Source: Hypericibacter terrae
GTDB lineage: Bacteria > Pseudomonadota > Alphaproteobacteria > Dongiales > Dongiaceae
Reading direction: 5' to 3'
DNA length: 64,000 nt
Assembly: GCF_008728855.1 (NCBI RefSeq)
Contig: NZ_CP042906.1
Location: forward strand, 5,733,001-5,797,000
Part shown: one piece after another, positions 36,301 through 45,403 of the stretch
Numbering within the stretch: the stretch's first letter is position 1
Layout of the letters: every line of letters starts with the position of its first letter
Notes under the pieces: model-generated
Databases searched by the model: none
What the model saw: only the letters and a program-made list of their open reading frames with translations
What the model was told of the DNA's origin: nothing
Program-made: the position numbers and the translations under genes

Positions 36301-38146
36301 GTCGCCGCACATCAGGCTGATCGGCGCCTTCAACCATCTCCATATCTTCGTCGACCCGGCGCCCGACGCGGGCAAGAGCTTCGCCGAGCGCAAGCGGCTG
36401 TTCGACCTGCCGCGCTCGAGCTGGATCGACTATGACGCCAGCCTGATCTCCGAGGGCGGCGGCGTCTTCGACCGCAAGGCCAAGCGCCTCGCCGTGACGC
36501 CGCAGATGAAGGCCGCCTTTGGCTTGACGGTCGACAGCATCGCGCCCAACGACCTGATCCGAGCGATGCTGAAGACGCCGATCGATCTGCTCTGGCTCGG
36601 CGGCATCGGGACCTATGTGAAGGCGGCGGCCGAGACCCATGCGGATGTCGGCGACCGCGCCAACGACGCGCTGCGCGTCGATGCCGAGGAGCTGCGCTGC
36701 AAGGTGGTCGGGGAGGGGGCCAATCTGGGCTTCACCCAGCGCGGCCGCATCGCCTATGTGCTGAAGGGCGGCAGGCTGAATACCGACGCGGTCGACAACT
36801 CGGCCGGCGTCGATTGCTCCGACCATGAGGTCAATATCAAGATCCTGCTGAACGCCTCGGTCGCGGCGGGCGACCTGACGCTGAAGCAGCGCGACAAGCT
36901 CCTGACGCAGATGACCGACGATGTCGCTGCCTTGGTCCTGCGCGACAATTACCTCCAGACCCAGGCGCTGACCCTGGCCGAGACGCAAGGCTGGTTCCGT
37001 CTCGACCAGCAGGGCCGCTTCATGCGGGCGCTCGAGCGGGCCGGCAAGCTCGACCGGGCGATCGAGTTCCTGCCCGACGACGAGACCCTGGCGACGAGGC
37101 TGGCGCAGCGCAACGGCCTGACGCGGCCGGAGCTGGCGGTGCTGATGGCCTATGCCAAGATGTCGCTCTATGACGAGCTCCTGCCCTCCGACCTGCCCGA
37201 CGATCCGCAGCTCATCGACGACCTGCGCCGCTATTTTCCGAAGCTGCTGCAGGAGCGCTTCCCCGAGCAGATCGCCCAGCATCAGCTGCGCCGCGAGATC
37301 ATCGCCACCGTCGTGACCAACAGCCTGGTGAATCGCGCCGGCATCACCTTCATCCATGTGATGAAGGAGAAGACCGGTCAGGCCGCTTCGGACATCGCGC
37401 GCGCCTATGCCATCACCCGCGCCGTGTTCGAGCTGCGGGCCCTCTGGGCCGAGATCGAGGCGCTCGACAACAAGGTGCCGGCGAAGCTCCAGGCCCTGAT
37501 GGCGGACGCGACCGTGCGGCTGGCCGAGGCCGGCACGCTCTGGTTCCTGCGCAACGGCAAGCTGCCGCTCGACATCGCCGCCCATATCGAGGCGCATCGG
37601 GGCGACATCGCCAAGCTCGGCGCCCAGCTCGAGGATTATCTGACCGAGACCGATCGCGCGGCCTTCGCCAAGCGGGTCGAAGCGCTGACGCTCGAAGGCG
37701 TGCCCGACGCGCTGGCCCGCAAGGTGGCGCGGCTCGATCTGCTCGCCCCCGGGCTCGATATCGTCCGGATCGCGCAGCGCAGCGGCAAGTCGCTCGAGCG
37801 CGTGGCGCGCACCTTCTACGCGGTCGGCGTGCGCTTCCACCTGAACTGGCTGCGCAGCGCTACCGGCGGGGTCAATCTCGACACCCATTGGGACCGCATG
37901 GCGGTCGCGGCCGTGCTCGACGATCTCTATTCGCATCAGCGCGTCCTGACCGAGCGGATGCTGGGGGCCAACGGCGTCGCCGACGGCCTGGCAGAGTCCG
38001 AGGCGATCGAGCAATGGGCTCAGGCGCGCGGATCGGCGGTCCATCGCATCGAGATGCTGTTCGCCGATCTGCGCCAGCAGGGCGGGCTCGACCTCGCCAA
38101 GCTCGCCGTCGCCAATCGCGAGCTGCGTTCGCTGCTTGGCGGCTGA
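33314..38146 (+). CDS. gdhB: NAD-specific glutamate dehydrogenase, large (180-kDa class)
   Basis: Oxidises L-glutamate to 2-oxoglutarate and ammonia with NAD+. The 1610-residue length matches the large bacterial class. N-terminal ACT-like regulatory modules are visible ([20 protein letters not shown]), then a long helical region, then the catalytic domain with [33 protein letters not shown] (catalytic Lys at about 847), [26 protein letters not shown] and [13 protein letters not shown]. The start at 33314 is chosen because GGAAG lies six bases upstream and the family N-terminus begins there; the frame extends to 33266. Its stop overlaps the possible TTG start of the MFS gene by eleven bases, so the two form an operon. 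The upstream region is AT-rich (33150-33200) and probably holds the promoter. Confidence 0.96.
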   Translation: [1610 protein letters not shown]

Positions 38147-39473
38147 GTTGGCGATCGCGACGCCGGCAGCGGCACCGGAGGGTCAAGCGCTCGAGCTGGT
38201 CAGGGGTGGAAAGCCCGCGCAGCGGCGCGCCATCCTCGCCTGGTGCTTCTTCGACTGGGCCAACTCCGCCTTTCCGACGGTGGTCCAGACCTTCCTCTTC
38301 AGCGCCTATTTCACCAGCTATGTGGCGGCCAGCCCCGCGGCGGGCACGGCCGCCTGGGGCCAGGCCACGGGACTGGCCGCCCTGGTCATCGCCTGCGTCA
38401 GTCCCTTGCTCGGTGCGGTCGCCGATGTCGGCGGCCGGCGCAAGCCCTGGCTGGCGGGGCTGACGATCCTGACCGTGGCGGCGACGGCGGCGCTCTGGTT
38501 CGTGCGCCCCGATCCCGCCTTCGCGACGCTGGCCCTGGTCGCGATGGCGGTCGGCACGGTGGGGTTCGAGCTCGGCACTGTCTTCTACAACGCCATGCTG
38601 CCGGGCCTGGCGCGGCCCGAACGCATCGGACGCATTTCCGGCTGGGCCTGGGGGCTCGGCTATGCCGGCGGCCTCGTCTGTCTCGCCCTGGCGCTGGTGG
38701 CCTTCGTGCTGCCCGACCATCCGCTGTTCGGCCTCGACAAGTCGAGCGCGGAACATGTGCGGGCGACGATGCTGCTGACCGCCGGCTGGTTCGGGCTCTT
38801 CTGCCTGCCCCTGTTCCTGTTCGTGCCCGACCGTGCCGCCGCCGGGCGCGGCCTCGCCGCCGCCGTCGGCGACGGCCTCGCGCAGCTCATCCACACCTTC
38901 CGCGATCTCCGCCGCCACGCCAATATCGCGCGGTTCCTGCTGGCGAAGATGATCTATATCGACGGCCTCAACACGCTCTTCGCCTTCGGCGGGATCTATG
39001 CCGCCGGCAGCTTCGGCATGAGCCTCGAGCAGGTGCTCATGTTCGGCATCGCGCTCAATGTGACCGCGGGATTGGGCGCAGCCGGCTTCGCCTGGGTCGA
39101 CGACTGGATCGGCGCCAAGCCCACGATCCTGATCTCGCTCGCCGCCACGACCTTGCTGGGCATCGCGATTCTCTTGGTCGACGACATCGTCTGGTTCTGG
39201 GTGCTGGGGCTGGCGATCGGCATATTCCTGGGGCCCACCCAGGCCGCCAGCCGCTCGATGATGGCGCGCTTGGCGCCGCCCGAGCTGGCGACGGAGTTCT
39301 TCGGGCTCTATGCGCTGGCCGGCAAGGCCACGGCCTTCTTCGGGCCCTGGGCGCTCGCCATCGCCACCACCGCCTTCGACAGCCAGCGCGCCGGCATGGC
39401 CACGATCCCGCCCTTCCTGGTGCTGGGCTTCCTGCTGCTGCTCTGGGTCAAGGAACCGAAGCGCTCTTCCTGA
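38136..39473 (+). CDS. MFS transporter, UMF1 (Atg22-like) family
   Basis: Membrane permease of 445 residues with about twelve helices. It belongs to the UMF1 family, bacterial relatives of the vacuolar amino-acid exporter Atg22. Landmarks are ILAWCFFDWANSAFPTVVQTF at the first helix, SPLLGAVADVGGRRKPWL (A-motif), ISGWAWGLGYAGGL, FLLAKMIYIDGLNTLFAFGGIYA and LGPTQAASRSMMARLAPPE. No ATG lies near; the TTG at 38136 overlaps the glutamate dehydrogenase stop, and a second TTG at 38148 is an alternative. The overlap with NAD-GDH, plus the Atg22 relationship, suggests amino-acid transport, which is an inference. Confidence 0.88.
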   Translation: MAAELAIATPAAAPEGQALELVRGGKPAQRRAILAWCFFDWANSAFPTVVQTFLFSAYFTSYVAASPAAGTAAWGQATGLAALVIACVSPLLGAVADVGGRRKPWLAGLTILTVAATAALWFVRPDPAFATLALVAMAVGTVGFELGTVFYNAMLPGLARPERIGRISGWAWGLGYAGGLVCLALALVAFVLPDHPLFGLDKSSAEHVRATMLLTAGWFGLFCLPLFLFVPDRAAAGRGLAAAVGDGLAQLIHTFRDLRRHANIARFLLAKMIYIDGLNTLFAFGGIYAAGSFGMSLEQVLMFGIALNVTAGLGAAGFAWVDDWIGAKPTILISLAATTLLGIAILLVDDIVWFWVLGLAIGIFLGPTQAASRSMMARLAPPELATEFFGLYALAGKATAFFGPWALAIATTAFDSQRAGMATIPPFLVLGFLLLLWVKEPKRSS

Positions 39474-39512
39474 CGCTTCGATGTCGCGGACGCCAAAGCG
39501 TCCGCGGCCGAG

Positions 39513-40181
39513 ATGAACGAAAGATCGAGCATGAGTCTCGACGCTTCACCACCGGTCTTCGATGCGGCTTTCCAGGCCCGGCTCGCCGAGCTCTTCGCCT
39601 GGCGGCGCGATGTGCGCCGCTTCCGCATCGATCCGCTGGCGCCCGCCCTGATCGACCGGCTGCTCGATCTCGCCTCCCTGGCGCCCTCGGTCGGCAACGC
39701 CCAGCCCTGGCGCTTCGTCTCGGTCGAGAGCGCGGCGCGTCGCGCCGCGATCATCGCCGATTTCGAACGCGCCAACGCCGAAGCCGCGCGGCTCTATCAT
39801 GACGAGCAGGCCGCCCTCTATGCCCGCCTCAAGCTCGCCGGCCTGAAGACCGCTCCGCTCCATCTCGCGGTCTTCTGCGACGAGACCACCGGGCAAGGGT
39901 CGGGCCTCGGCCGCCAGACCATGCCCGAGACCCTGCGCTATTCGGTCGTGGGCGCGATCCAGACGCTATGGCTCGCCGCGCGCGCCCACGGCGTGGGCAT
40001 GGGCTGGGTCTCGATCCTGCATCCGCAAGCCATGACCACGCTGCTCGACATCGACGCCCGCTGGTTCTTCATCGGCTATCTCTGCCTGGGATATCCGGAG
40101 GAGGAGCATCTCGACCCCGAGCTCGAGCGCCATGGATGGCAGGCGCGGAGCGAAGAGGGACGGAGATTGCTGCGGCGGTGA
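39513..40181 (+). CDS. bluB: 5,6-dimethylbenzimidazole synthase BluB
   Basis: BluB uses oxygen and reduced FMN to fragment FMN into 5,6-dimethylbenzimidazole, the lower ligand of vitamin B12. The 222-residue protein shows the nitroreductase-like BluB pattern: [95 protein letters not shown] and [15 protein letters not shown]. It implies aerobic completion of cobalamin. No other cob gene is in the window. Start is at 39513 or at the Met at 39531. It follows the MFS gene by 39 bp and may be co-transcribed. Confidence 0.95.
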   Translation: MNERSSMSLDASPPVFDAAFQARLAELFAWRRDVRRFRIDPLAPALIDRLLDLASLAPSVGNAQPWRFVSVESAARRAAIIADFERANAEAARLYHDEQAALYARLKLAGLKTAPLHLAVFCDETTGQGSGLGRQTMPETLRYSVVGAIQTLWLAARAHGVGMGWVSILHPQAMTTLLDIDARWFFIGYLCLGYPEEEHLDPELERHGWQARSEEGRRLLRR

Positions 40182-40248
40182 GCGCAGCTCTTGACGATTC
40201 ATCCATCGGCGGCAGGCGATCACGAAAGGGTTCGGTCTTCATTCCTCG

Positions 40249-40274
40249 TCATACCGGCGAAGGCCGGTATGACT
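40249..40274. repeat. REP-like palindrome, CATACCGGC variant
   Basis: Perfect 11-bp inverted repeat GTCATACCGGC / GCCGGTATGAC around a GAAG loop, in the convergent gap between bluB and purH. Its shape (GTCAT, C/G stem, purine tetraloop, ATGAC) is the same as that of the CCCCGC-GAAA-GCGGGG elements near 58 kb, so it is probably a member of the same class of dispersed intergenic palindromes. It may also act as a transcript 3'-end structure. Confidence 0.75.
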
Positions 40275-40320
40275 GTAGAGGCAGGCCCGCTCCATTCTGT
40301 GACGACGGGCGGCCGACACT

Positions 40321-41928
40321 TCAATGCCGGAAATGGCGCATCCCGGTGAAGACCATGGCCAGGCCGGCCTCGTCGGCGGCCTTGATCACGTCCTCGTCGC
40401 GCATCGAGCCGCCGGGCTGGATCACGGCGGTGGCGCCGGCTTCGGCGGCGGCGAGCAGGCCGTCGGCGAAGGGGAAGAAGGCGTCCGACGCGACGACCGA
40501 TCCCTTGGCGCGGGATTCCTTCTCGCCCGCGGCCTCCGCCATCTCGCGCGATTTCCAGGCGGCGATGCGGCTTGAATCGACGCGGGACATCTGACCGGCG
40601 CCGATCCCGACCGTGGCGCCGTTCCTGGCATAGACGATCGCGTTCGACTTCACATGCTTCGCCACGCGGAAGGCGAAGAGGAGATCGGCGAGCTCGCGCT
40701 CGGTCGGCTTGCGCTTGGTCACGGTTTTCAGATCGCGCGCCGCGATGCGGCCATTGTCGCGGTCCTGCAGCAGGAATCCGCCCGAGAGCAGTTTCAGAGA
40801 GAGACCCGGTGCCGCCGGATCGGGCAGCGCGCCGGTCGTAAGCAGCCGCAGATTGCCCTTGGCCGCCAGCAGCGCCGCCGCGTTCTCGTCGACCTCGGGC
40901 GCGATCACGACCTCGAGGAAAAGCTTGGTGAGGCGCTCGGCCAGATCGGCCTCCAGCTTGCGGTTGATCGCGACGATGCCGCCGAAGGCGCTGACGGGAT
41001 CGCAAGCGAGCGCGCGCTCCCAGATCTCCGCGAGATCCTTGCCGATGGCGACACCGCAGGGATTGGCATGCTTGATGATCGCGACCGCGGGCGCCTCGAA
41101 CTCCGCCACCAGCTCGAAGGCCGCATCGGTGTCGTTGAGATTGTTGTAGCTCAGCTCCTTGCCCTGGAGCTGGCGCGCGGTGGCGATGCCGGGGCGCCGG
41201 TCCGAGGTCGTGTAGAACGCGGCCTGCTGATGAGGGTTCTCGCCATAGCGCAGCATCTGCCGGCGCTCGCCGCCCAGCACGAAGCGGCGCGGGAAGCGAT
41301 CCTTCTCTTCGGCCTGCATCCAGCGCGCGATGGCGGCGTCATAGGCGGCGGTGCGTGCGTAGGCCAGCGAAGCGAGCCGTCGGCGGAGTGCCAGCGACGT
41401 GCCGCCGCCCTTGGCCGTCATCTCCTCCATCAGCGCGTCGTAGTCGACCGGATCGGTCACGACCGCGACGAAATCGTGATTCTTGGCGGCGGCGCGGATG
41501 AGCGCCGGCCCGCCGATATCGATGTTCTCGACGCAGTCCTCGTAAGCCGCGCCCTTCGCGACCGTGGCCTCGAAGGGATAGAGATTGATCACCACCAGAT
41601 CGATCGGCGCGATGTCATGCGCCGTCATGGCGGCGCGATGCTCCGCCGAATCGCGCCGCGCCAGGATGCCGCCATGGATCTTGGGATGCAGCGTCTTGAC
41701 CCGTCCATCCATGATCTCGGGGAAGCCGGTATGGGTGGCAACCTCTTTCACGGCGAGGCCGGCTTGCGCCAGCGCCTTGGCCGAGCCGCCGGTCGAGAGC
41801 AGCTCGACACCGCGCGCCGCAAGGAAGCGCCCCAGCTCGATCAGCCCCGCCTTGTCCGAGACGGAAAGAAGGGCGCGCGTGATCCTGATGTCGTCGGTGG
41901 CAGTGCGGCGGCCGGTCGGTGCAGTCAT
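40321..41928 (-). CDS. purH: Bifunctional AICAR formyltransferase/IMP cyclohydrolase PurH
   Basis: Catalyses the last two steps of IMP synthesis. The 535-residue protein starts with an MGS-like IMP cyclohydrolase domain ([81 protein letters not shown]) and continues with the AICAR transformylase domain ([72 protein letters not shown]). All signatures are present and length is normal. It is the last gene of a minus-strand run below the polysaccharide genes, 64 bp from the dehydratase gene. Confidence 0.98.
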   Translation of the reverse strand: MTAPTGRRTATDDIRITRALLSVSDKAGLIELGRFLAARGVELLSTGGSAKALAQAGLAVKEVATHTGFPEIMDGRVKTLHPKIHGGILARRDSAEHRAAMTAHDIAPIDLVVINLYPFEATVAKGAAYEDCVENIDIGGPALIRAAAKNHDFVAVVTDPVDYDALMEEMTAKGGGTSLALRRRLASLAYARTAAYDAAIARWMQAEEKDRFPRRFVLGGERRQMLRYGENPHQQAAFYTTSDRRPGIATARQLQGKELSYNNLNDTDAAFELVAEFEAPAVAIIKHANPCGVAIGKDLAEIWERALACDPVSAFGGIVAINRKLEADLAERLTKLFLEVVIAPEVDENAAALLAAKGNLRLLTTGALPDPAAPGLSLKLLSGGFLLQDRDNGRIAARDLKTVTKRKPTERELADLLFAFRVAKHVKSNAIVYARNGATVGIGAGQMSRVDSSRIAAWKSREMAEAAGEKESRAKGSVVASDAFFPFADGLLAAAEAGATAVIQPGGSMRDEDVIKAADEAGLAMVFTGMRHFRH

Positions 41929-41992
41929 GATGAGGGCAGGCTCCGGATCGGGGTCGGAAGGACGTGGGGGTCGGCGTCAGCGCCACGCCATA

Positions 41993-43927
41993 TCACGACG
42001 CCGCCTGGCCCGGAAGCCGATGGCTCGCATAGGGCCCTTGCGGCCGATAATCGGGCACCAGCGCGGTCAGGGTCTCGACCAGGAGCCCCGCTTGTCCCTC
42101 CCGGGCCGCGGCGGCCAGCCGGTCGATCCCGGTCTCGAGCTCATGGAGCGAGGCGGCGCGGGGCTCGGCCTGGAGCACGCCCGCGACCGCCGTCGGGGCC
42201 GGGTTCTCGTCCGGCGCGAACAGCATCTCGGTCAGTTTCTCGCCGGGCCTGAGGCCGGTGAAGGCGATGGCGATATCGCGCTCGGGCTGCCGGCCCGAGA
42301 GCCGGATCATCTGGCGTGCGAGATCGAGGATCCGCACCGGCCGGCCCATCTCCAGCACCAGCACCTTGCCGCGGGCCTCGCCCGCGAGCGCCGGTGCCGA
42401 GGCCTGGAGCACCAGCTCTACGGCTTCCTCGGTGGTCATGAAGAATCGTGTCATGGCCGCATCGGTCACCGTCACCGGGCCGCCCTCGGCGATCTGCTTC
42501 TGGAACAGCGGCACGACCGAGCCCGAGGAGCCCAGCACATTGCCGAAGCGAACCGCGACGAACCGCGTGGCGCCGGGGCCGCCGCTGCGATCCAGCGCCT
42601 GACAGTAGCTCTCGGCGAGTTTCTTGGTGGCGCCGAGAACGCTTTCGGGCTGCACCGCCTTGTCGGTCGAGATCACCACCATCGCCCCGGCGCCCGACTT
42701 GATCGCCGCCGCCGCCAGATGGCGCGTGCCGACGACGTTGGTGAGCACCGCCTCGTCGGGATGGCGTTCGCAGACCGGCACATGCTTGAGCGCCGCGGCA
42801 TGGAACAGGATTTCCGGCAGGGCGGATCCCACCGCGCGCTCGAGCCGGCCGCGATCGCGCAGATCGCAGAGCTCGGTCGCCAGCGCCAGTCCCGGATGTT
42901 TCGCGGCGAGCTCGGTCGCGATCGCATGCAGCAGCGATTCCGAATGATCGAGCAGCGTGAGGCGCGCCGGCGCCAGCGCCGCGATCTGGCGGCAGAGCTC
43001 GGCTCCGATCGAGCCGCCGGCGCCGGTGACCAGCAGCCGTCTGCCCGCGACCAGGCGTTCGACCGGCGCGCGGTCCAGCACATGGCGCGGGCGGCCCAGC
43101 ACATCCTCGAGCGCGATCGGACGCACCGCCAGCCGATCCGAGCGCGCGCCCGGTTTGAGCTCGGTCAAGCGCGGCAGCCTCGCGAGCGTGAGGCCCTTGC
43201 TCTCGGCCAGCTCGAGCAGCCGCGCGATGGCAGCGCCGTCGAGGCTCTCATCGGTCACGATCAGCCGCTGCGGCGCATCGCCCTTCGCGACAAGGCGATC
43301 GATCACTTCCGCCGCCGCGTCGAGATTGCCCGCGACCGGCACGCCCTGGATGCGCCTGCCGACGCGCTGGCCCGAAGGGTCGATGAGGCCGACGACATGG
43401 TAGGGCGCGGTGGTGCCGCGCGCCATGTCGCGCAGGAAGAGTTCCGCGCCGTCGCCGGCCCCGATCAGCAGCACGCTGGCGCGCCCGCCATGGCTGCGCT
43501 CGAGCAAGTGATCGAGCCCGCCATCCTTCCAGATGCGATAGGCGAAACGCGGCGCACCCAGCAGGAACAGCAGGACGAAGGCATTGATGACGAGCGTCGA
43601 GCGCGGCAGACCTTCGAGCCGGTTGAACAGGAAGAGCGCGGGCACGAACAGCAGCATGATGACCGCGACCGCGCGGCCGATCTCGATCATGTCGCGCAAC
43701 GAGGCGTAGCGCCACACGCCGCGATAGAAGCCGCTGGCGACGAAGACGGTCGCCGCGACGATGGTGAAGATGGCGGTGCCGAGCCAGAGATAGCCCGAGG
43801 TCTGCCAGGGAAAGGCCTGGGCGCCCAGCCGCAGATAGAGGGCGAGCGGGAAGGAGATCGCGGCCATGATCGTGTCATGCAGCAGCGCGATGCCGGCGCG
43901 TCCGCCGAGATCCAGTCTCATCGCCAT
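41993..43927 (-). CDS. FlaA1/WbpM/CapD-type nucleotide-sugar 4,6-dehydratase or epimerase
   Basis: Membrane-anchored SDR of about 644 residues that modifies UDP-sugars for surface polysaccharide synthesis. Four N-terminal hydrophobic segments lead into a CoA-binding-like domain (VLLIGAGDGAELFLRDMA) and a C-terminal extended SDR (LLVTGAGGSIGAELCRQIAAL, FHAAALKHVPVCERHP, VVISTDKAVQPESVLGATKK). The usual catalytic Tyr of YxxxK is Leu here (SVLGATKK), in line with the Met found in WbpM/PglF enzymes, whose chemistry depends on the adjacent TDK segment and the Lys. The frame is open from a GTG at 43966; ATG 43927 or 43921 is more likely. It follows a WecA-like transferase gene on the same strand, so the two probably act in one pathway. 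Confidence 0.92.
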   Translation of the reverse strand: MAMRLDLGGRAGIALLHDTIMAAISFPLALYLRLGAQAFPWQTSGYLWLGTAIFTIVAATVFVASGFYRGVWRYASLRDMIEIGRAVAVIMLLFVPALFLFNRLEGLPRSTLVINAFVLLFLLGAPRFAYRIWKDGGLDHLLERSHGGRASVLLIGAGDGAELFLRDMARGTTAPYHVVGLIDPSGQRVGRRIQGVPVAGNLDAAAEVIDRLVAKGDAPQRLIVTDESLDGAAIARLLELAESKGLTLARLPRLTELKPGARSDRLAVRPIALEDVLGRPRHVLDRAPVERLVAGRRLLVTGAGGSIGAELCRQIAALAPARLTLLDHSESLLHAIATELAAKHPGLALATELCDLRDRGRLERAVGSALPEILFHAAALKHVPVCERHPDEAVLTNVVGTRHLAAAAIKSGAGAMVVISTDKAVQPESVLGATKKLAESYCQALDRSGGPGATRFVAVRFGNVLGSSGSVVPLFQKQIAEGGPVTVTDAAMTRFFMTTEEAVELVLQASAPALAGEARGKVLVLEMGRPVRILDLARQMIRLSGRQPERDIAIAFTGLRPGEKLTEMLFAPDENPAPTAVAGVLQAEPRAASLHELETGIDRLAAAAREGQAGLLVETLTALVPDYRPQGPYASHRLPGQAAS

Positions 43928-44030
43928 ACCGAGCCCAGCCCCATTCCCATGACGCTGTCTTAGCACAAACCGCGCGCCGCGGACCGGGCGGCGCCCGGGT
44001 ATAATCGGTGGCGGGCCATGGGCGCGATCC

Positions 44031-45050
44031 TCATTCGACCGGCACCGGCGGCGGCTTCGGCGGATGCTTGAGCTTGCGCATCAGCAGCCAGACCGTCGCC
44101 GCGGCGCCGACCAGCCCCAGGGCCTGCTGGTCGCGCTCGGCGCCCAACGCGAGCAGGGCGAGCGCGCCATTGGCGACGAGGGCCAGGCCGGCCACCCGGG
44201 CCTGGCTGTGGCCGAGCTTGATCGCCGCCGAGTTCGAATGCTCGGCATGGGATTCGAGCAGCGGCGCGCGCCGCCAGGCGCGCTTGATCAGGGTGAGCGT
44301 GGTGTCGGCCAGGAACCAGGCCGGCAGAATCAACGCCGCCGCCCAGGCACCCTCGCTCGCGGCCCAGAGCAGCAGCCAGCCGATCAGATAGCCCAGCGGG
44401 ATGCTGCCGACATCGCCGAGGAAGATCTTCGCCGGCGGCCGATTCCAGAACAGAAATCCCAGCGCGACGCCGCCGAGCGCCAGCCCCTGCGCCGCCGTCA
44501 GTCCCGTGACCCAGCCCTGGTCGATCGCGATGGCGGCAAGCCCGAGCCCGATGGTCAGGGCCTGGCCGCCCGCGACCGCATCGCTGCCATCCATGAAGTT
44601 GAACAGATTGACGAACCAGAGCCAGAGCAGGCCGCTCAGCGCCAGATCCAGCGGCCGCGGCAGCCAGCCCTGGAAGACCGGCGGCAGTTGTGCCAGGGCC
44701 ACGAGTCCCAGGACTACGGCCAGGGCCTGCACGCCCAGCCGCGGCAGGGCCGGGAGGCCGTGGAGATCGTCGATCCAGGAGACGATCGCAACCAGGACGG
44801 TGCCGATCACGAGCATCCAGGGCAGCGCCATGGCGCCCGGATCGAAGGCCGGCAGGAACAGCCAGAGGAGGGTGAGGATCGGCACGACGGCGAGTCCGGC
44901 CCCGCGCGGGGTCGGCACGCGATGGACGCTGCGCTCGACCGGCCGGTCCAGCACCTTGCGCTGCAGCAGATAGAGCCGCGCCCAGCCGCAGAAAAGCAGG
45001 CTGGCGAGGAAACTGCCGGCGAAGAGCAGGGCCATGGTGGTAACGGTCAT
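44031..45050 (-). CDS. WecA/MraY-like polyprenyl-phosphate phosphoglycosyltransferase
   Basis: Polytopic enzyme of 339 residues that transfers a sugar-1-phosphate from a UDP-sugar to undecaprenyl phosphate, starting a surface glycan. Family motifs are PTPRGAGLAVV, IVSWIDDLHGLP (Mg-binding Asp pair), VNLFNFMDGSDAVAGGQ and PAKIFLGDVGSIPLGYLIG. About ten hydrophobic helices are visible. The cytoplasmic HRxHxYQ segment common in WecA relatives reads ESHAEHSNSAAIKLGHSQARV here, keeping the His residues but not the Tyr-Gln. Upstream of the dehydratase gene on the same strand and divergent from the UDP-sugar dehydrogenase. The ATG at 45050 has a weak ribosome binding site (AAGGCGG). Confidence 0.9.
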   Translation of the reverse strand: MTVTTMALLFAGSFLASLLFCGWARLYLLQRKVLDRPVERSVHRVPTPRGAGLAVVPILTLLWLFLPAFDPGAMALPWMLVIGTVLVAIVSWIDDLHGLPALPRLGVQALAVVLGLVALAQLPPVFQGWLPRPLDLALSGLLWLWFVNLFNFMDGSDAVAGGQALTIGLGLAAIAIDQGWVTGLTAAQGLALGGVALGFLFWNRPPAKIFLGDVGSIPLGYLIGWLLLWAASEGAWAAALILPAWFLADTTLTLIKRAWRRAPLLESHAEHSNSAAIKLGHSQARVAGLALVANGALALLALGAERDQQALGLVGAAATVWLLMRKLKHPPKPPPVPVE

Positions 45051-45167
45051 GCTGGCCGCCTTATAGCCCGAGCGCCGGCCGACCGGATAGCGATTGTGGC
45101 CATCATTGGTTGCGGCCGGGGCAATCCCGAGGGCAATCGCATCTAGTGAGGCGAGTGAATCCCCTCG

Positions 45168-45279
45168 CCCAACTTTTGGGGGAGAGTTGGGGAGGAGGCT
45201 GCTCGATGTCGGCCCCTTGGCATCCCGACGGGATCGTGGACCGAGTCATCCCCCTCCCTGCCCTCCCCCAAAAGTTGGG
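45168..45279. repeat. Intergenic inverted-repeat element upstream of the UDP-sugar dehydrogenase
   Basis: Perfect 17-bp inverted repeats CCCAACTTTTGGGGGAG (45168-45184) and its complement (45263-45279), enclosing about 78 bp. It lies in the 353-bp divergent space between the WecA-like gene and the UDP-sugar dehydrogenase. The rest of this gap shows nothing I can assign. The arms are too far apart for a terminator; a small non-autonomous mobile repeat is possible. Confidence 0.75.
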
Positions 45280-45403
45280 GGCGGGGAAACAAGCGTCACA
45301 TGCGAGAGCCCCACGAGGGCGGCCGTGCGGCCCTGCCTCGATTGACTTTGGCCAGGGCCTAGGGGAAAGAGGGGGCCGCTTTGATTCCGGGAGCTGCCCC
45401 TTC

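Noticed and set aside
33290-38044. 1584-codon minus-strand frame opposite the glutamate dehydrogenase
   Set aside because: Same codon-register effect. The sense strand encodes a well-known full-length enzyme, and the antisense translation has no recognisable motif.
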